A stretch of DNA of 64,000 nucleotides from Cupidesulfovibrio sp000226255 (GCF_003402415.2 NZ_AP036014.1:3162001-3226000), one strand, 5' to 3'; shown: positions 50,972-59,970, counted from the stretch's first letter. The notes: generated from the letters alone by a model not told the origin. Translations and numbers: made by a program.

Positions 50972-51940
50972 CTAACCCCGCGCGGACAGGGCCAGATACC
51001 CCGCCAGCGCGATGGAACAGAACTTGGACCGTTCGGTATCCCCGCGCGAGGTGACCACCAGCGGCGCGGAACTGCCCGCCATGGTGCTGGCCATGTCCGC
51101 GCGGGCCAGGATGGTCAGCGACTTGTACAGGATGTTGCCGCTTTCGATGTCGGGCGCCACCAGGATGTCGGCGCACCCGGCCACGGGGTGGTCCACGCCC
51201 TTGCGGGCCGCCGCGTCGGGCGAAAGGGCGATGTCGAGGGCCATGGGACCGGCCACGTCCGCCTCGCCGAATTCGCCCTGCTCGGCCATGCGGGCCACGA
51301 TCTGGGCGTCCAGCGTGGCGGGCATGGCGGGCAGGATGACCTTTTCCGTGGCGGCCAGCATGGCCACGCGGGGCCGGGCAATGCCCAGCGCGCGGGCCAC
51401 GGCCACGGCGTTGTGCACGATTTCCAGCTTGCGTTGCAGGTTGGGCCGGATGTTCACGGCGGCGTCGGTCATCATGGCCAGGCGCGTGCCGCCGCCCGCC
51501 ACGGGCAGTTCGAACACGGCCACGTGGCTCAGCACGCCCTTGGGCGGCAGGCCGGTGGCGCGGTTGAGCACCCTGCGCAGCAGCACGTCCGTGTTCACCA
51601 GGCCCTTCATGAGCACCTCGGCCTCGCCGCCGCGCACCATGTCCACGGCGCACTGCACGGCCTCGCGCGGGTCGGGCGCATGCACGGCGGCGATGCCGGA
51701 AATGTCGCGCGAAAGTTCGCCCGCGATGCGCGCGGTCTGTTCCATGTCGCCCACCAGCAGGGGCTGGGCGATGCCCCGGTCGGCGGCGTCCAGCAGCGCG
51801 CCCAGGGCGTGGGCCTCTGCACAGGCGGCCAGCACGATGCGCGGGCGCGCCCCGCAGGCGGCCACGCGCACCACCAGGTCGTCGAGGCTGCGCGGCCCCT
51901 TCGCTTCCGGACCTCGGCAGATGTTCGCTTCAGTGGTCAA
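50972..51940 (-). CDS. ptb: Phosphate butyryltransferase-family protein
   Basis: 322 residues of the phosphate acetyl/butyryl transferase family: VLMKGLVNTDVLLRRVLN, THVALF-like HVAVFELP, MMTDAAVNIRPNLQ and ESGNILYKSL are typical of Ptb. It exchanges CoA for phosphate on acyl groups. The start is the TTG at 51940 with GGAG nine bases upstream; there is no in-frame ATG nearby. buk lies 85 bases downstream, forming the usual pair for ATP production from acyl-CoA or the reverse. Confidence 0.88.
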   Translation of the reverse strand: MTTEANICRGPEAKGPRSLDDLVVRVAACGARPRIVLAACAEAHALGALLDAADRGIAQPLLVGDMEQTARIAGELSRDISGIAAVHAPDPREAVQCAVDMVRGGEAEVLMKGLVNTDVLLRRVLNRATGLPPKGVLSHVAVFELPVAGGGTRLAMMTDAAVNIRPNLQRKLEIVHNAVAVARALGIARPRVAMLAATEKVILPAMPATLDAQIVARMAEQGEFGEADVAGPMALDIALSPDAAARKGVDHPVAGCADILVAPDIESGNILYKSLTILARADMASTMAGSSAPLVVTSRGDTERSKFCSIALAGYLALSARG

Positions 51941-52023
51941 ACCGGCATGCTCCGATGGAGGTGGAACTCGTCAACGGGAAAAGGGGCTGCACTAAAGGGG
52001 AAACGGCGAGAACATCACTTCAT

Positions 52024-52150
52024 GCAGGGGTGGCAGTTTGCCTGAGCGCAAGGAAAAACGGTGGATTCGCGGAGGGAGCGCTCTCTTTGGTGCGTGACCG
52101 GAGCGGAAACGGCGGCTGACGCAGCGATCGGGCAAAATCGCCGCCCCTGC
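52024..52150 (-). repeat. Rod element A, 3' of ilvH
   Basis: GCAGGGG-T-GGC (52024-52034) pairs with GCC-G-CCCCTGC (52140-52150), which overlaps the ilvH stop by one base. Inner TTTGCC/GGGCAAAA pairing follows, and the core includes GGTCACGC and GCTCCCTC on the minus strand. See rod elements B to D. Confidence 0.65.
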
Positions 52151-52632
52151 TAGTCGTCGTCGCCGCGCTTCATGGCGACAACCCCCGTCCTCGCCAGACT
52201 GCGAATGCCGAACGGCCGCAACATGCGGATGAAGCCGTCCACCTTCTGGGTATCGCCGGTCATCTCCACGGTCATGGTTTCCTGGCCCATGCCGATGACG
52301 CTGGCGCGGAACACCTCGCACACCTGCATGATCTGGGTGGTGGTCTCGCGGGTTACGTCCACCTTCACCAGCACCAGTTCGCGGTCCACGAAGTCGCGGC
52401 GCGAAAGGTCCTCGACCATGGCCACCACGTCCTGGGCGCGCAGTTCGTCGGCGATGGATTCCAGCTCGGCCTCGTGGTCCTCCACGGTCAGCACCAGGCG
52501 CGAGACGTCGAAATCCTCGGTCTCCGCGCAGGAAATGGAACGAAAGCTGATGCCCCGGCGGCGGAAGACGTCGGTGGCCTCGGCCACTGCCCCGGCCCTG
52601 TTCTTCACCAACACGGACAATGTATGTTTCAT
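52150..52632 (-). CDS. ilvH: Acetolactate synthase regulatory subunit
   Basis: 160 residues. An ACT domain (HTLSVLVKNRAGAVAEATDVFRRRGISFRSIS, split here) and a second ACT-like half match the small subunit of acetolactate synthase, which gives valine feedback to the catalytic subunit. Length is typical. The catalytic gene ilvB is not adjacent, so the gene is apparently separate from its partner or serves as an orphan. It is followed by rod element A. Confidence 0.88.
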   Translation of the reverse strand: MKHTLSVLVKNRAGAVAEATDVFRRRGISFRSISCAETEDFDVSRLVLTVEDHEAELESIADELRAQDVVAMVEDLSRRDFVDRELVLVKVDVTRETTTQIMQVCEVFRASVIGMGQETMTVEMTGDTQKVDGFIRMLRPFGIRSLARTGVVAMKRGDDD

Positions 52633-52856
52633 GGCGGCACTCCCATGCGTCGATGGAATGAAGCATAGCGCGGCCGTGGCGCTTCACGCAACGGCTTGAC
52701 GGAATATCCTCCATGCGTGACGAAGCGCGGTGCGCGGCAGCCGCCCCGTGCTTGCGCGACGGGCGGCCCGGCCCTATCTATGGGGTGACGGCGCGGCCCA
52801 CAAGCCGCGCCGGTCCAGTCCCGGCCATCCACCGCCTTGCCTTGACAGGAAACGCC

Positions 52857-53393
52857 ATGACCTACCGTCCCGAACCCGACGAGGAATTCAGCCCGCGCGC
52901 GGAACACGCCCGCATCCCCTACGCCCGCAAGCGCACCACGCTGCGCACCATGCTGCTGTGGCTGGCAGCCCTGTGCGTGGCGGCGTACTCGGTGCAGGCC
53001 ATGCTGCCGAGGGTTGCGCCCGACACTGTCAGTGCTGGTCAACAGACCTCCGGGCAGGCTACCGGCTGGCGCGACGTGACCCCGCAGGAAGCCGCCACCG
53101 TCATCGGACAGCACGCGAACGACGAAGCCTTCATGGTGCTGGACGTGCGCACCCCCGGAGAATTTTCCGAAGGCCACCTGCAGGGCGCGCGGAACATCGA
53201 CTTCACCTCGCCGGAATTCCGCGACCGGGTACGCTCGCTGAACCGCAACCGCACCTATCTCGTCTACTGCCGCTCGGGCAACCGCAGCAGCAAGGCGCTG
53301 GAGGTGTTTCGCGAACTGGGGTTCACCTCCGTCCTGCACATGGACGGCGGCACGCTGGCCTGGAACGCGGCGGGCCTGCCGCTGGAAAAGTAG
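52857..53393 (+). CDS. Membrane-anchored rhodanese-like protein
   Basis: 178 residues. A membrane segment at about residues 31-51 (TTLRTMLLWLAALCVAAYSV) is followed by a single rhodanese domain with the active-site loop YCRSGNRSSKA containing the catalytic cysteine. Probably faces the periplasm and moves sulfane sulfur. ATG 52857 has AGGAA upstream. A single gene with its own terminator. Confidence 0.88.
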   Translation: MTYRPEPDEEFSPRAEHARIPYARKRTTLRTMLLWLAALCVAAYSVQAMLPRVAPDTVSAGQQTSGQATGWRDVTPQEAATVIGQHANDEAFMVLDVRTPGEFSEGHLQGARNIDFTSPEFRDRVRSLNRNRTYLVYCRSGNRSSKALEVFRELGFTSVLHMDGGTLAWNAAGLPLEK

Positions 53394-53442
53394 CCGCTTC
53401 CCCTCTTCGCTCCCCTCCCGCCTTCCTGCCCGCACGCAACAC

Positions 53443-53476
53443 ACGGCGGCCCTCCCCAAGGAGAGCCGCCGTTTTC
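53443..53476 (+). terminator. Terminator of rhodanese gene
   Basis: A GGCGGC/GCCGCC stem with GGAG loop region (13 bases each side) followed by TTTTCGT. Confidence 0.8.
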
Positions 53477-53529
53477 GTGTTCAATCTTCAGAGGGCACAT
53501 CTGCCATCGCGTGGGATCGGCATGCCTTC

Positions 53530-53658
53530 AGTTTCCGCAAGCAATCCGTGCGCTGGCAAGGAAGACGAGACGGTTGCGACGGGAGCGCACTAAACGTGCG
53601 TGACCGGAGCAAGCGACGAAATCTGACGCAGCCAGCGCGCGGAGAACTTGCGGAAACT
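53530..53658 (-). repeat. Rod element B, 3' of nifB
   Basis: AGTTTCCGCAAG (53530-53541) is the exact complement of 53647-53658, which overlaps the nifB stop. Inside it GCGCTGGC/GCCAGCGC pairs exactly, and the tip is GCGCAC/GTGCGT with a TAAAC loop. It shares the CTCCGGTCAC core with elements A, C and D. Confidence 0.75.
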
Positions 53659-54940
53659 AACAGCCTTCGCCGGTGCCGCGACACCCGCCCCCGGCACACG
53701 ACGTCTTGCCCACCCCGCCCTTGCGACCGCGCAGGGCGGCGGTGTTGCCGTTGCCGAAGACCACCTCCAGCGCATCCTCGATGAAGCCGGAGGCTTCCAC
53801 CGGCTGCACCCCGGCGGCCACCAGAATCCCTTCCGGATGCGCGCCAAAGGCGGCGCACAGCAGGGCGCGGCAATCGTGCAGGGTGGCGGCCACCTGCTTC
53901 CAGCGTTCCGGGCCGCAGCCGGGCTTGGGCGCAAGGCGTTCCTCCACCAGGAAGAACCCGCTCACCCCCTGCCCCCAGATCTGGAACCGGGTGGCCTCGC
54001 CCAGGTGCTGGTTGACCAGCATGCCCTCGCGAGTGGCCACGGCCACGTAGGGGCGTTCGGCCTCTTCGGTCTTGCTGGCGGCGCAGGCGCGCAGGGTTTC
54101 GGCCATCTCGGCGGACTTGTCCTCGTGCAGCAGGCCCACGGCGTCGGCGCGGCAGCGCTTGCAGTGGGTCATCTGGGAAATATGCTCGCCCGCGCCCTTG
54201 CGCGCCGCGTTGACGGCGGCGGCGTCCGGTTCCGGCAGGTGGGCCAGCGGGGTGTCCGCCGTGGGTTTGAGCGGAATGATGTTCTGGATGGTGGCCCCCA
54301 GTTCGCCCACCACGCGCGCCACCTCTTCCACGTGGTGGTCGTTCACGCCGGGCACCAGGATGGTGTTGACCTTGACGATCAGGCCGCGCTCCACCAGGCC
54401 GCGCACCGATTCCAACTGGCGCGAAAGCAGCAGTTCCGCCGCCTCGCGGCCACGCCAGACCACCTTGTCGTCACGCACCCAGGGATACAGCTTTTCGCCG
54501 ATGGCCGGGTCCACCGCGTTGATGGTGACGGTGACGTGGGTGACGCCCAGTTCCTTCAGCCGGTCGAGGTGCGGCGGCAGGCCCAGGCCGTTGGACGAGA
54601 GGCAGAACAGCAGTTCGGGGTGCTTCTCGTGGATCAGACGCAGCGTTTCCAGCGTTTCCGCAGGGTTGGCCATGGGGTCGCCGGGACCGGCGATGCCGAC
54701 GACGGTGATGCGCGGGTCCGCCGCCAGCACCTTGTCCACGTACTCCAGGGCCTGGCGCGGCGAAAGCACCGCGCTTGTCACGCCGGGGCGCGATTCGTTG
54801 ACGCAGTCGTACTTGCGGTTGCAGTACCCGCACTGGATGTTGCACTTGGGCGCCACGGGAACATGGACGCGACCGCAGGACGAGGCGCTGTTGCGATCAA
54901 AGCACGGATGGCCGGGGGGGGTGGTGCGCAGCGGCTTCAT
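53657..54940 (-). CDS. nifB: NifB: FeMo-cofactor precursor synthase with NifX-like domain
   Basis: 427 residues. The radical-SAM domain carries CNIQCGYC (C33, C37, C40), followed by NRKYDC and GIAGPGDPM. The C-terminal 110 residues form a NifX/NafY-like domain (YVAVATREGMLVNQHLGEATRFQIW). It fuses two Fe-S clusters with a carbide and sulfur to make NifB-co, the precursor of the nitrogenase cofactor. An AGGAG precedes the ATG at 54940. It is last in the nif operon and is followed by rod element B. The tail has CAGGGCRGTGEGC, a cysteine-rich end. Confidence 0.95.
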   Translation of the reverse strand: MKPLRTTPPGHPCFDRNSASSCGRVHVPVAPKCNIQCGYCNRKYDCVNESRPGVTSAVLSPRQALEYVDKVLAADPRITVVGIAGPGDPMANPAETLETLRLIHEKHPELLFCLSSNGLGLPPHLDRLKELGVTHVTVTINAVDPAIGEKLYPWVRDDKVVWRGREAAELLLSRQLESVRGLVERGLIVKVNTILVPGVNDHHVEEVARVVGELGATIQNIIPLKPTADTPLAHLPEPDAAAVNAARKGAGEHISQMTHCKRCRADAVGLLHEDKSAEMAETLRACAASKTEEAERPYVAVATREGMLVNQHLGEATRFQIWGQGVSGFFLVEERLAPKPGCGPERWKQVAATLHDCRALLCAAFGAHPEGILVAAGVQPVEASGFIEDALEVVFGNGNTAALRGRKGGVGKTSCAGGGCRGTGEGC

Positions 54941-54967
54941 GGCGGTCTCCTTCGCTATTCCTGATTC

Positions 54968-56554
54968 CTAGAGGTAACAGTAACCAACAGGGCTATCGCT
55001 CTGGGTCTTCTCGATGACGGCGTTGACGATTCGGTCCATGAGGGCCTGCGCCCCGGCGTAGCCCACGTGCAGCAGACGGTGGCCGCCGAAGCGGTCGTGG
55101 ATGGGAAAGCCCGCCCGCACGAGGGGGATGTTCCACTGCCGGGCGTAGCGGTAGCCCTTGCTGTTGCCCACCAAAAGGTCGGGCGAAAGGCCTTCCGCCG
55201 TGTCGGCGATTTCCTCGAAGTCCGCGCCCTCGATGACCGTGGGCGTTTCGGGCAGCAGACCTTCGGTGACGGCGGCGATGGATTCGGCCAAGTGCGCCCC
55301 GCGCGTGCCGGTGGCGGCCAGCACGGTATGCACGCCGATCTCGGTGAGCAGGGAGACAAGGCCGATGACCAGATCCGCCTCGCCGTAGACCACGGCGCGC
55401 TTGCCGGACACGTACTTGTGGCCGTCCACCAGGGCATCCACGAACCGCCCGCGTTCCAGTTCGTGCCTGCGGGGCAGGGGCTTGCCGGTGATGGCCTCCA
55501 GCGCGGCGACAAGGGCGTCGGTTTCACGCAGGCCGATGGGCAGGCCCACGGCGTGCAGCGGCAGACCGAAGCGCTCGTGCAGCACGCGCCCGGCCGTGGC
55601 CGGGCCGGTGGATCCCACCGGGGTCATGGCCAGCGAACGGCCGCATTCGATGACCGCCGCCGCACCGGACAGGGCGCGGATGTCGGCCAGCGGTGTGCCG
55701 CCCTCGGGCAGCGGGGTGTAGTCTTCCAGCGCCGGGCCATCCAGCGGGTCGGACAGGTCGGGCAGGATCACCGCGTCGGAGCCGAAATCGGTGACAAGGT
55801 CGCGCAGGTGGCGCAGGTCCGCCGGGGAAACGAAGCCGGGCAACAGGGCCACCTTGCCGTGGGGTTCCACCTTGTCCTTGGCCAACTGGTCCACCAGGGC
55901 GCGCACGGCGGCGTTCCAGCCTTCCATGTGCGTGCCGTTGTAGCTGGGCGTGTGCACATGGACGATTTCCGGCAGGTCGAGGTCGCCGAATTCGTTGCGG
56001 AACTCGCGCAGGTAGCCGCCCACGTCGTCACCGATGGTCTCGGTGAGGCAGGTGGTGGCAACGCCCACCAGCACCGGGTCGTACTTCTTCATGACGTTGA
56101 GGATGCCCTTCTTCAGGTTGGGCCCCCCGCCGTACACGGCCTGCTTTTCGCCCAGCGAGGACGAGGCGATGTCCATGGGCTCGCGGTAGTGGCTGATGAC
56201 GTAGCGCCGCATGTAGGTGGCGCAGCCCTGCGAACCGTGCAGGAAGGGCACCGCGCCCTCCACGCCCCGGAAGGCCAGCATGGCCCCCAGCGGCGTGCAC
56301 AGCTTGCAGGCGTTGGTGGTGGAAACGAAATCGGGGCGCTTGGGGCGTGGGGCCTTGCCGGGCTTGCCGCCGCCGGTGGACGGGGTGGCCTTCAGCGTGA
56401 CCGGAGCCAGCCCGCAATCGTCCGCACTGGCTTCCGGCGCTTCGGAACAGCCGCAAGCATCGGCGCAACCATCAGCACAGCTTCCGCCACAGCCGCAGGA
56501 AGCGGAATACTCGTCGGCGCAGGGGCCGTCGTTGGCAATATAGTCGAGCGTCAT
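54968..56554 (-). CDS. nifN: NifN: FeMo-cofactor scaffold beta subunit with Cys-rich N-terminus
   Basis: 528 residues, around 70 longer than typical. The NifN core starts at about residue 80 with NACKLCTPLGAMLAFRGVEGAVPFLHGSQGC (split here). Before it are about 48 residues with eight cysteines (12, 20, 22, 26, 30, 34, 36, 47), mostly in CGCGG and ADGC settings. It forms the NifEN scaffold on which NifB-co is matured. The ATG at 56554 has GGGGGT and starts 11 bases after the nifE stop. The Cys-rich leader could bind an Fe-S cluster or a metal (inference). Confidence 0.93.
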   Translation of the reverse strand: MTLDYIANDGPCADEYSASCGCGGSCADGCADACGCSEAPEASADDCGLAPVTLKATPSTGGGKPGKAPRPKRPDFVSTTNACKLCTPLGAMLAFRGVEGAVPFLHGSQGCATYMRRYVISHYREPMDIASSSLGEKQAVYGGGPNLKKGILNVMKKYDPVLVGVATTCLTETIGDDVGGYLREFRNEFGDLDLPEIVHVHTPSYNGTHMEGWNAAVRALVDQLAKDKVEPHGKVALLPGFVSPADLRHLRDLVTDFGSDAVILPDLSDPLDGPALEDYTPLPEGGTPLADIRALSGAAAVIECGRSLAMTPVGSTGPATAGRVLHERFGLPLHAVGLPIGLRETDALVAALEAITGKPLPRRHELERGRFVDALVDGHKYVSGKRAVVYGEADLVIGLVSLLTEIGVHTVLAATGTRGAHLAESIAAVTEGLLPETPTVIEGADFEEIADTAEGLSPDLLVGNSKGYRYARQWNIPLVRAGFPIHDRFGGHRLLHVGYAGAQALMDRIVNAVIEKTQSDSPVGYCYL

Positions 56555-56564
56555 GACCCACCCC

Positions 56565-57989
56565 CTATGCATCCGCGCCAGCGGGAACGGCGGCGCGCCT
56601 GGCCCGGCGGGGCACGAACCGCCAGACGGGACTCATGACCGAGGCGTGCACCTCGCGGGCGAAGTTGTACATGCCCTCGAAACCGGCCAGGGCGATCTTG
56701 CGCTCGTGGTTGTGGTCGCAGAAGCCCACGCCCAGCTTGTGGGCGATGGGGCGTTCCTTCACCCCGCCCACGAACACGTCCACGTCCAGTTCGCGCACGT
56801 AGTGCGAAAGCTCCAGCGGGTTGGCGTCGTCGATGATGACGGTGCCGGGGTCGCACACGGTTTCCAGTTCCTGATATTCTTCCTGCGTGCCGGTCTGCGA
56901 ACCCACCAGCACCACGTTCATGCCGATGTGCCGGAAGGCCTTGATCAGCGAGAACGCCTTGAACGAACCGCCCACGTAGATGGCGGCGCGCTTGCCGGAA
57001 AGGTCTCGCCGGATGTCGCGCAGGCGCGGCATGAGGGCGGCCAGCTCCTCGCGCACGAGATCGCGGGTGCGTTCCACGATGCCGGGGTCCACGGATTCGA
57101 AATGTTCGGCCACGGCGTACAGCGAATCGGCCATGTCCTCGATGCCCAGGTACGACACTCGCAGGTGCGCGGTGCCGTATTTTTCCTTCATCATCTTGGC
57201 CAGATCCATGGTGGACCCGCTGCACTGCACCAGGTTCAGGGCCGCGCCATGGCAGCGGCGGATGTCGTCCACGCGGCCGTCGCCGGTGATGTTGGCCACC
57301 ACCTGAATGCCCATGCGCTCCAGATAGCCGCGCACGATCCAGATTTCGCCCGCCAGGTTGAAGTCGCCGAGGATGTTCACGGAAAGGGGCGAAACGTCGT
57401 CCGTGGGCGCGGTGCCCACCAACTGGAACATGGCCTTGCACGCGGCAAGATAGCCTTCGCGCTTGTTGCCCTTGAATCCTTCCGACTGCACGGGAATGAC
57501 CGGGATGCCCTTCTTTTCTGACATCTTGCGGCACACCGCGCCCAGGTCGTCGCCGATCAGGCCCACGATGCAGGTGGAGTAGACGAAGGCGGCCTTGGGC
57601 TGGTGCAGGTCGATCAGTTCGTCCAGCGCGGCGGCCAGCTTCTTTTCGCCGCCGAAGATGACGTCCTTTTCCTGCAGGTCGGTGGAAAAGCTCAGGCGGT
57701 GCAGTTCCGGCCCGGACGAAAGCGCCCCCCGGATGTCCCAGGTGTAGGCGGCGCAGCCGATGGGGCCGTGCACCAGGTGCAGCGCGTCGGCGATGGGGTA
57801 CAGCACCACGCGCGAGCCGCAGAACACGCAGGCGCGCTGGCTGACGGCCCCCGCGAGGCTCTCGCGGTTGCAGGCCATGTCGATGGGACCCTGCCCGGCG
57901 CGGTGCACCTGCTTCTTCCGTTCGTCCAGAAGATCCGCGTCGCGGCATTCTGCCGTGGCGGTAACGTTGGGTGCGGTTGCGGTGGTCAT
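56565..57989 (-). CDS. nifE: NifE: FeMo-cofactor scaffold alpha subunit
   Basis: 474 residues. Motifs CVFCGSRVVLYPIADALHLVHGPIGCAAYTWDIRG, CIVGLIGDDLGAVC and the CSGSTMDLAK segment, split here, are typical. It pairs with NifN. The ATG at 57989 (MTTATAPN) has GGGGA at six bases; the frame upstream is a shadow. About 200 bases of GC-rich hairpin sequence separate it from the ferredoxin gene. Confidence 0.95.
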   Translation of the reverse strand: MTTATAPNVTATAECRDADLLDERKKQVHRAGQGPIDMACNRESLAGAVSQRACVFCGSRVVLYPIADALHLVHGPIGCAAYTWDIRGALSSGPELHRLSFSTDLQEKDVIFGGEKKLAAALDELIDLHQPKAAFVYSTCIVGLIGDDLGAVCRKMSEKKGIPVIPVQSEGFKGNKREGYLAACKAMFQLVGTAPTDDVSPLSVNILGDFNLAGEIWIVRGYLERMGIQVVANITGDGRVDDIRRCHGAALNLVQCSGSTMDLAKMMKEKYGTAHLRVSYLGIEDMADSLYAVAEHFESVDPGIVERTRDLVREELAALMPRLRDIRRDLSGKRAAIYVGGSFKAFSLIKAFRHIGMNVVLVGSQTGTQEEYQELETVCDPGTVIIDDANPLELSHYVRELDVDVFVGGVKERPIAHKLGVGFCDHNHERKIALAGFEGMYNFAREVHASVMSPVWRFVPRRARRAAVPAGADA

Positions 57990-58024
57990 GGTCTTTCCCC
58001 TTTGTCGTAGCTGCGCGAAAATTC

Positions 58025-58187
58025 GTATCCTTCCGGCAAATACTGCGGGGCTCCGCCCCGCGCCCCGCAAGGGGGCCCCGCCCCCTTGACCCCTTTTTTG
58101 GGGCACCCCCCTATTGAAAAGTTTTGGGGGGAGGGGTTCGGGGAGGGAGACCTTTTTCAAAAGGTCCCCTCCCCGAAAAATCTCCAT
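58025..58187 (-). repeat. GC-rich hairpin block between ferredoxin and nifE
   Basis: Reading the minus strand after the ferredoxin stop there is GGGGAGGGGACCTTTT/AAAAGGTCTCCCTCCCC, then GGGGTC and CCCC runs, and finally a GCGGGGC/GCCCCGC hairpin. It shares the AAAGG-CTCCC-CCCCG-(T)GAAAAATC tail with the hairpin at 41026-41068, so it belongs to a dispersed family. It could act as an attenuator that lowers nifEN relative to nifDK. Confidence 0.55.
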
Positions 58188-58490
58188 CTAGTACATCAGG
58201 TAGTCGGCATTGGGCGCGCCGTCCTCAATGCCGTCGAGGATGGCATCGATGGCGTCATGGCTGTCCACGCCCTTGAACCACCAGTTCTGCGGCTGCACCA
58301 CGAGGACGGGGCCTTCCTCGCAGGCCTTCAGACACCCGGTGGCGGTGACCAGGATGTCCAGGCCGCGATCAAGGATTTCCTCTTCGAGGTACTGCAGGAA
58401 CCCGTCGGTCTGCTTGAAACAGACGCCCTTGGGTTCGCCCTTGTGACGGAAGCTCTGGCATACGAGAATCTGATGCGTCGGCTTGGGCAT
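58188..58490 (-). CDS. Thioredoxin-like [2Fe-2S] ferredoxin
   Basis: 100 residues. A first cysteine pair in LVCQSFRHKGEPKGVC and a second in ATGCLKAC match thioredoxin-fold [2Fe-2S] ferredoxins (FeSII/Shethna-like). It may give electrons to nitrogenase or protect it. The ATG at 58490 has AGGA upstream. It lies between the NifB-like gene and nifE in the operon. Confidence 0.9.
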   Translation of the reverse strand: MPKPTHQILVCQSFRHKGEPKGVCFKQTDGFLQYLEEEILDRGLDILVTATGCLKACEEGPVLVVQPQNWWFKGVDSHDAIDAILDGIEDGAPNADYLMY

Positions 58491-58514
58491 GGTCCTTCCT
58501 CTCCCTTGCAATAC

Positions 58515-59741
58515 CTAGACTGTGCGGCCCTTGCCGCGGTTCTTGCCTTTCTTGCCACCCCCGTAGAGCACGTCCACGAGGCCCTCGATGTTGTCTTCGG
58601 TCTGGATGACGCGCAGCCCCTTGCCCGCCAGGTATTCCACGGGGCGCTGCCCCGCGCTGGACACCAGCAGGTAGGCGCAGTCGGACAGGACGGCGGCCAG
58701 CGCCTCCCACCGGGCGTCGCCGGAACCGGCGGGCGGGGCAGGGCGCACGCCCAGAAGCTCCACGGGGCCTACCATTGAACCGTTCTGGGGACCGGTCGTG
58801 GGCCCGTACACCAGAAACTGGCGGGCGTGCCCAAGGTGTTCATCCACGTCAAAGCCGTCGCTGCTGGCCACGGCCACGCAGGGGCGGTCGCCGCCGGGAA
58901 GCGGCAGGCCGGAACCGGCGGTGACGGCCACGGGTTCGCCGCATCCCATGCCCATGCGCCGCACGACGGGCAGCCCGTCGCGGGCAGAGGCGTCGAGCAC
59001 GGGCAGGTAGACGGCGGCCGCCTGACGGGCGGCATCCATGGTGGCCGCGTCGGCAGCGGGCACGGGGCCAGCCGCATCCCCGGCGGGCACGAAGGGCACC
59101 ACGTAGATGCCCGTTGCTCCCAGCACCTTGGCGGCGGCGGCGATGTCGCCCACGTGGGAATCATTGATGCCGGGGTACACGGTGACGCACACGGCCACCT
59201 CGATGCCTGCCTTGACCAGCGCGGCAAGGCCCACGGCCTGCTCGTCCACGAGCAGCGCCGCGCCCTCGCCGGGCCGCAGGGTGCGGGTGCCGGGGCGGAT
59301 CCAGGCGTACAGAGTGTCCACCAGTTCCGGGTCCACGGCGTCCATGAGCAGGGTGACGTGCCCCACGCCAAGCTCAGCCAGGGCGGCGGCATGGCTGGCC
59401 ACGCCGAGGCCGTTGGTGGTCACGCACAGGGCCATGTTCGGGTAGGCGGCGCGCACCAGGCGCAAGGTTTCCAGGGTGCGGTCGGGCACGGCGAACGGGT
59501 CGCCGGGACCGGCAATGCCCACCGTGGAAACCACGGCGCCGGATTCCATGACCTTGCGCAGGTGTTCCAGCGCCTCGTGCGGCAGCATGGCGGGGGACGC
59601 GGGCTGCGCTCCGCACGCGCACGGTGTGCTCACGCCCGTGTCGCCATGACGGCTGCGGGCGTTGGAACGCGGCGCCACCGGCAGCAGCAGCCAGCCGCCG
59701 GGACGTGCATTCGGGTGCGTACAGTGGGATGCGCCGCTCAT
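58515..59741 (-). CDS. NifB-like protein without radical-SAM cysteines, with NifX-like domain
   Basis: 408 residues, clearly related to NifB (GIAGPGDPFAVPDRTLETLRLV, NGLGVASH, YPGINDSHVGDIA, C-terminal VAVASSDGFDVDEHLGHARQFLVYG). The motif that ligates the SAM cluster is destroyed: VAPRSNARSRHG has Ser26, Ser30 and Gly33 at the positions of C33, C37 and C40 of NifB. New cysteines CAC (41-43) do not restore the spacing. The start at 59741 has GGAG. It cannot do radical-SAM chemistry as NifB does. It may act as a cofactor carrier of the NifX/NafY kind, or as a NifB partner. Confidence 0.88.
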   Translation of the reverse strand: MSGASHCTHPNARPGGWLLLPVAPRSNARSRHGDTGVSTPCACGAQPASPAMLPHEALEHLRKVMESGAVVSTVGIAGPGDPFAVPDRTLETLRLVRAAYPNMALCVTTNGLGVASHAAALAELGVGHVTLLMDAVDPELVDTLYAWIRPGTRTLRPGEGAALLVDEQAVGLAALVKAGIEVAVCVTVYPGINDSHVGDIAAAAKVLGATGIYVVPFVPAGDAAGPVPAADAATMDAARQAAAVYLPVLDASARDGLPVVRRMGMGCGEPVAVTAGSGLPLPGGDRPCVAVASSDGFDVDEHLGHARQFLVYGPTTGPQNGSMVGPVELLGVRPAPPAGSGDARWEALAAVLSDCAYLLVSSAGQRPVEYLAGKGLRVIQTEDNIEGLVDVLYGGGKKGKNRGKGRTV

Positions 59742-59832
59742 GGTGTCTCCGTGGGATTCTCCGCCCGGCGCCTCGAGGCTCCGTGTGGCGCCAAGCGGCG
59801 CCGGGCGGAAAGGATGCGGTTGCTGGGTATGT

Positions 59833-59963
59833 CGTCACGAACAGGATTTTTGTGCTCTGCCAAGGAAGGACAATTTTTTATGGAGGGAGCGTACTCTTCT
59901 TGTACGTGACCGGAATAAAAACTTGTTCTGACGAAGGCAGAGGGCAAAAGGACGCTCGTGACG
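59833..59963 (-). repeat. Rod element C, 3' of nifK
   Basis: CGTCACGA (59833-59840) pairs with TCGTGACG (59956-59963), eight bases beyond the nifK stop. Inside, CTCTGCC/GGCAGAG, TTTTTG/GCAAAA and GACAATTTTTTAT/ATAAAAACTTGTTC pair in order, and the tip is GCGTAC/GTACGT. Shares the core of elements A, B and D. Confidence 0.75.
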
Positions 59964-59970
59964 GCACGCC

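Noticed and set aside
58101..58187. Insertion-sequence end or transposon remnant
   Set aside because: There is no transposase gene or target duplication; the features fit a hairpin repeat.
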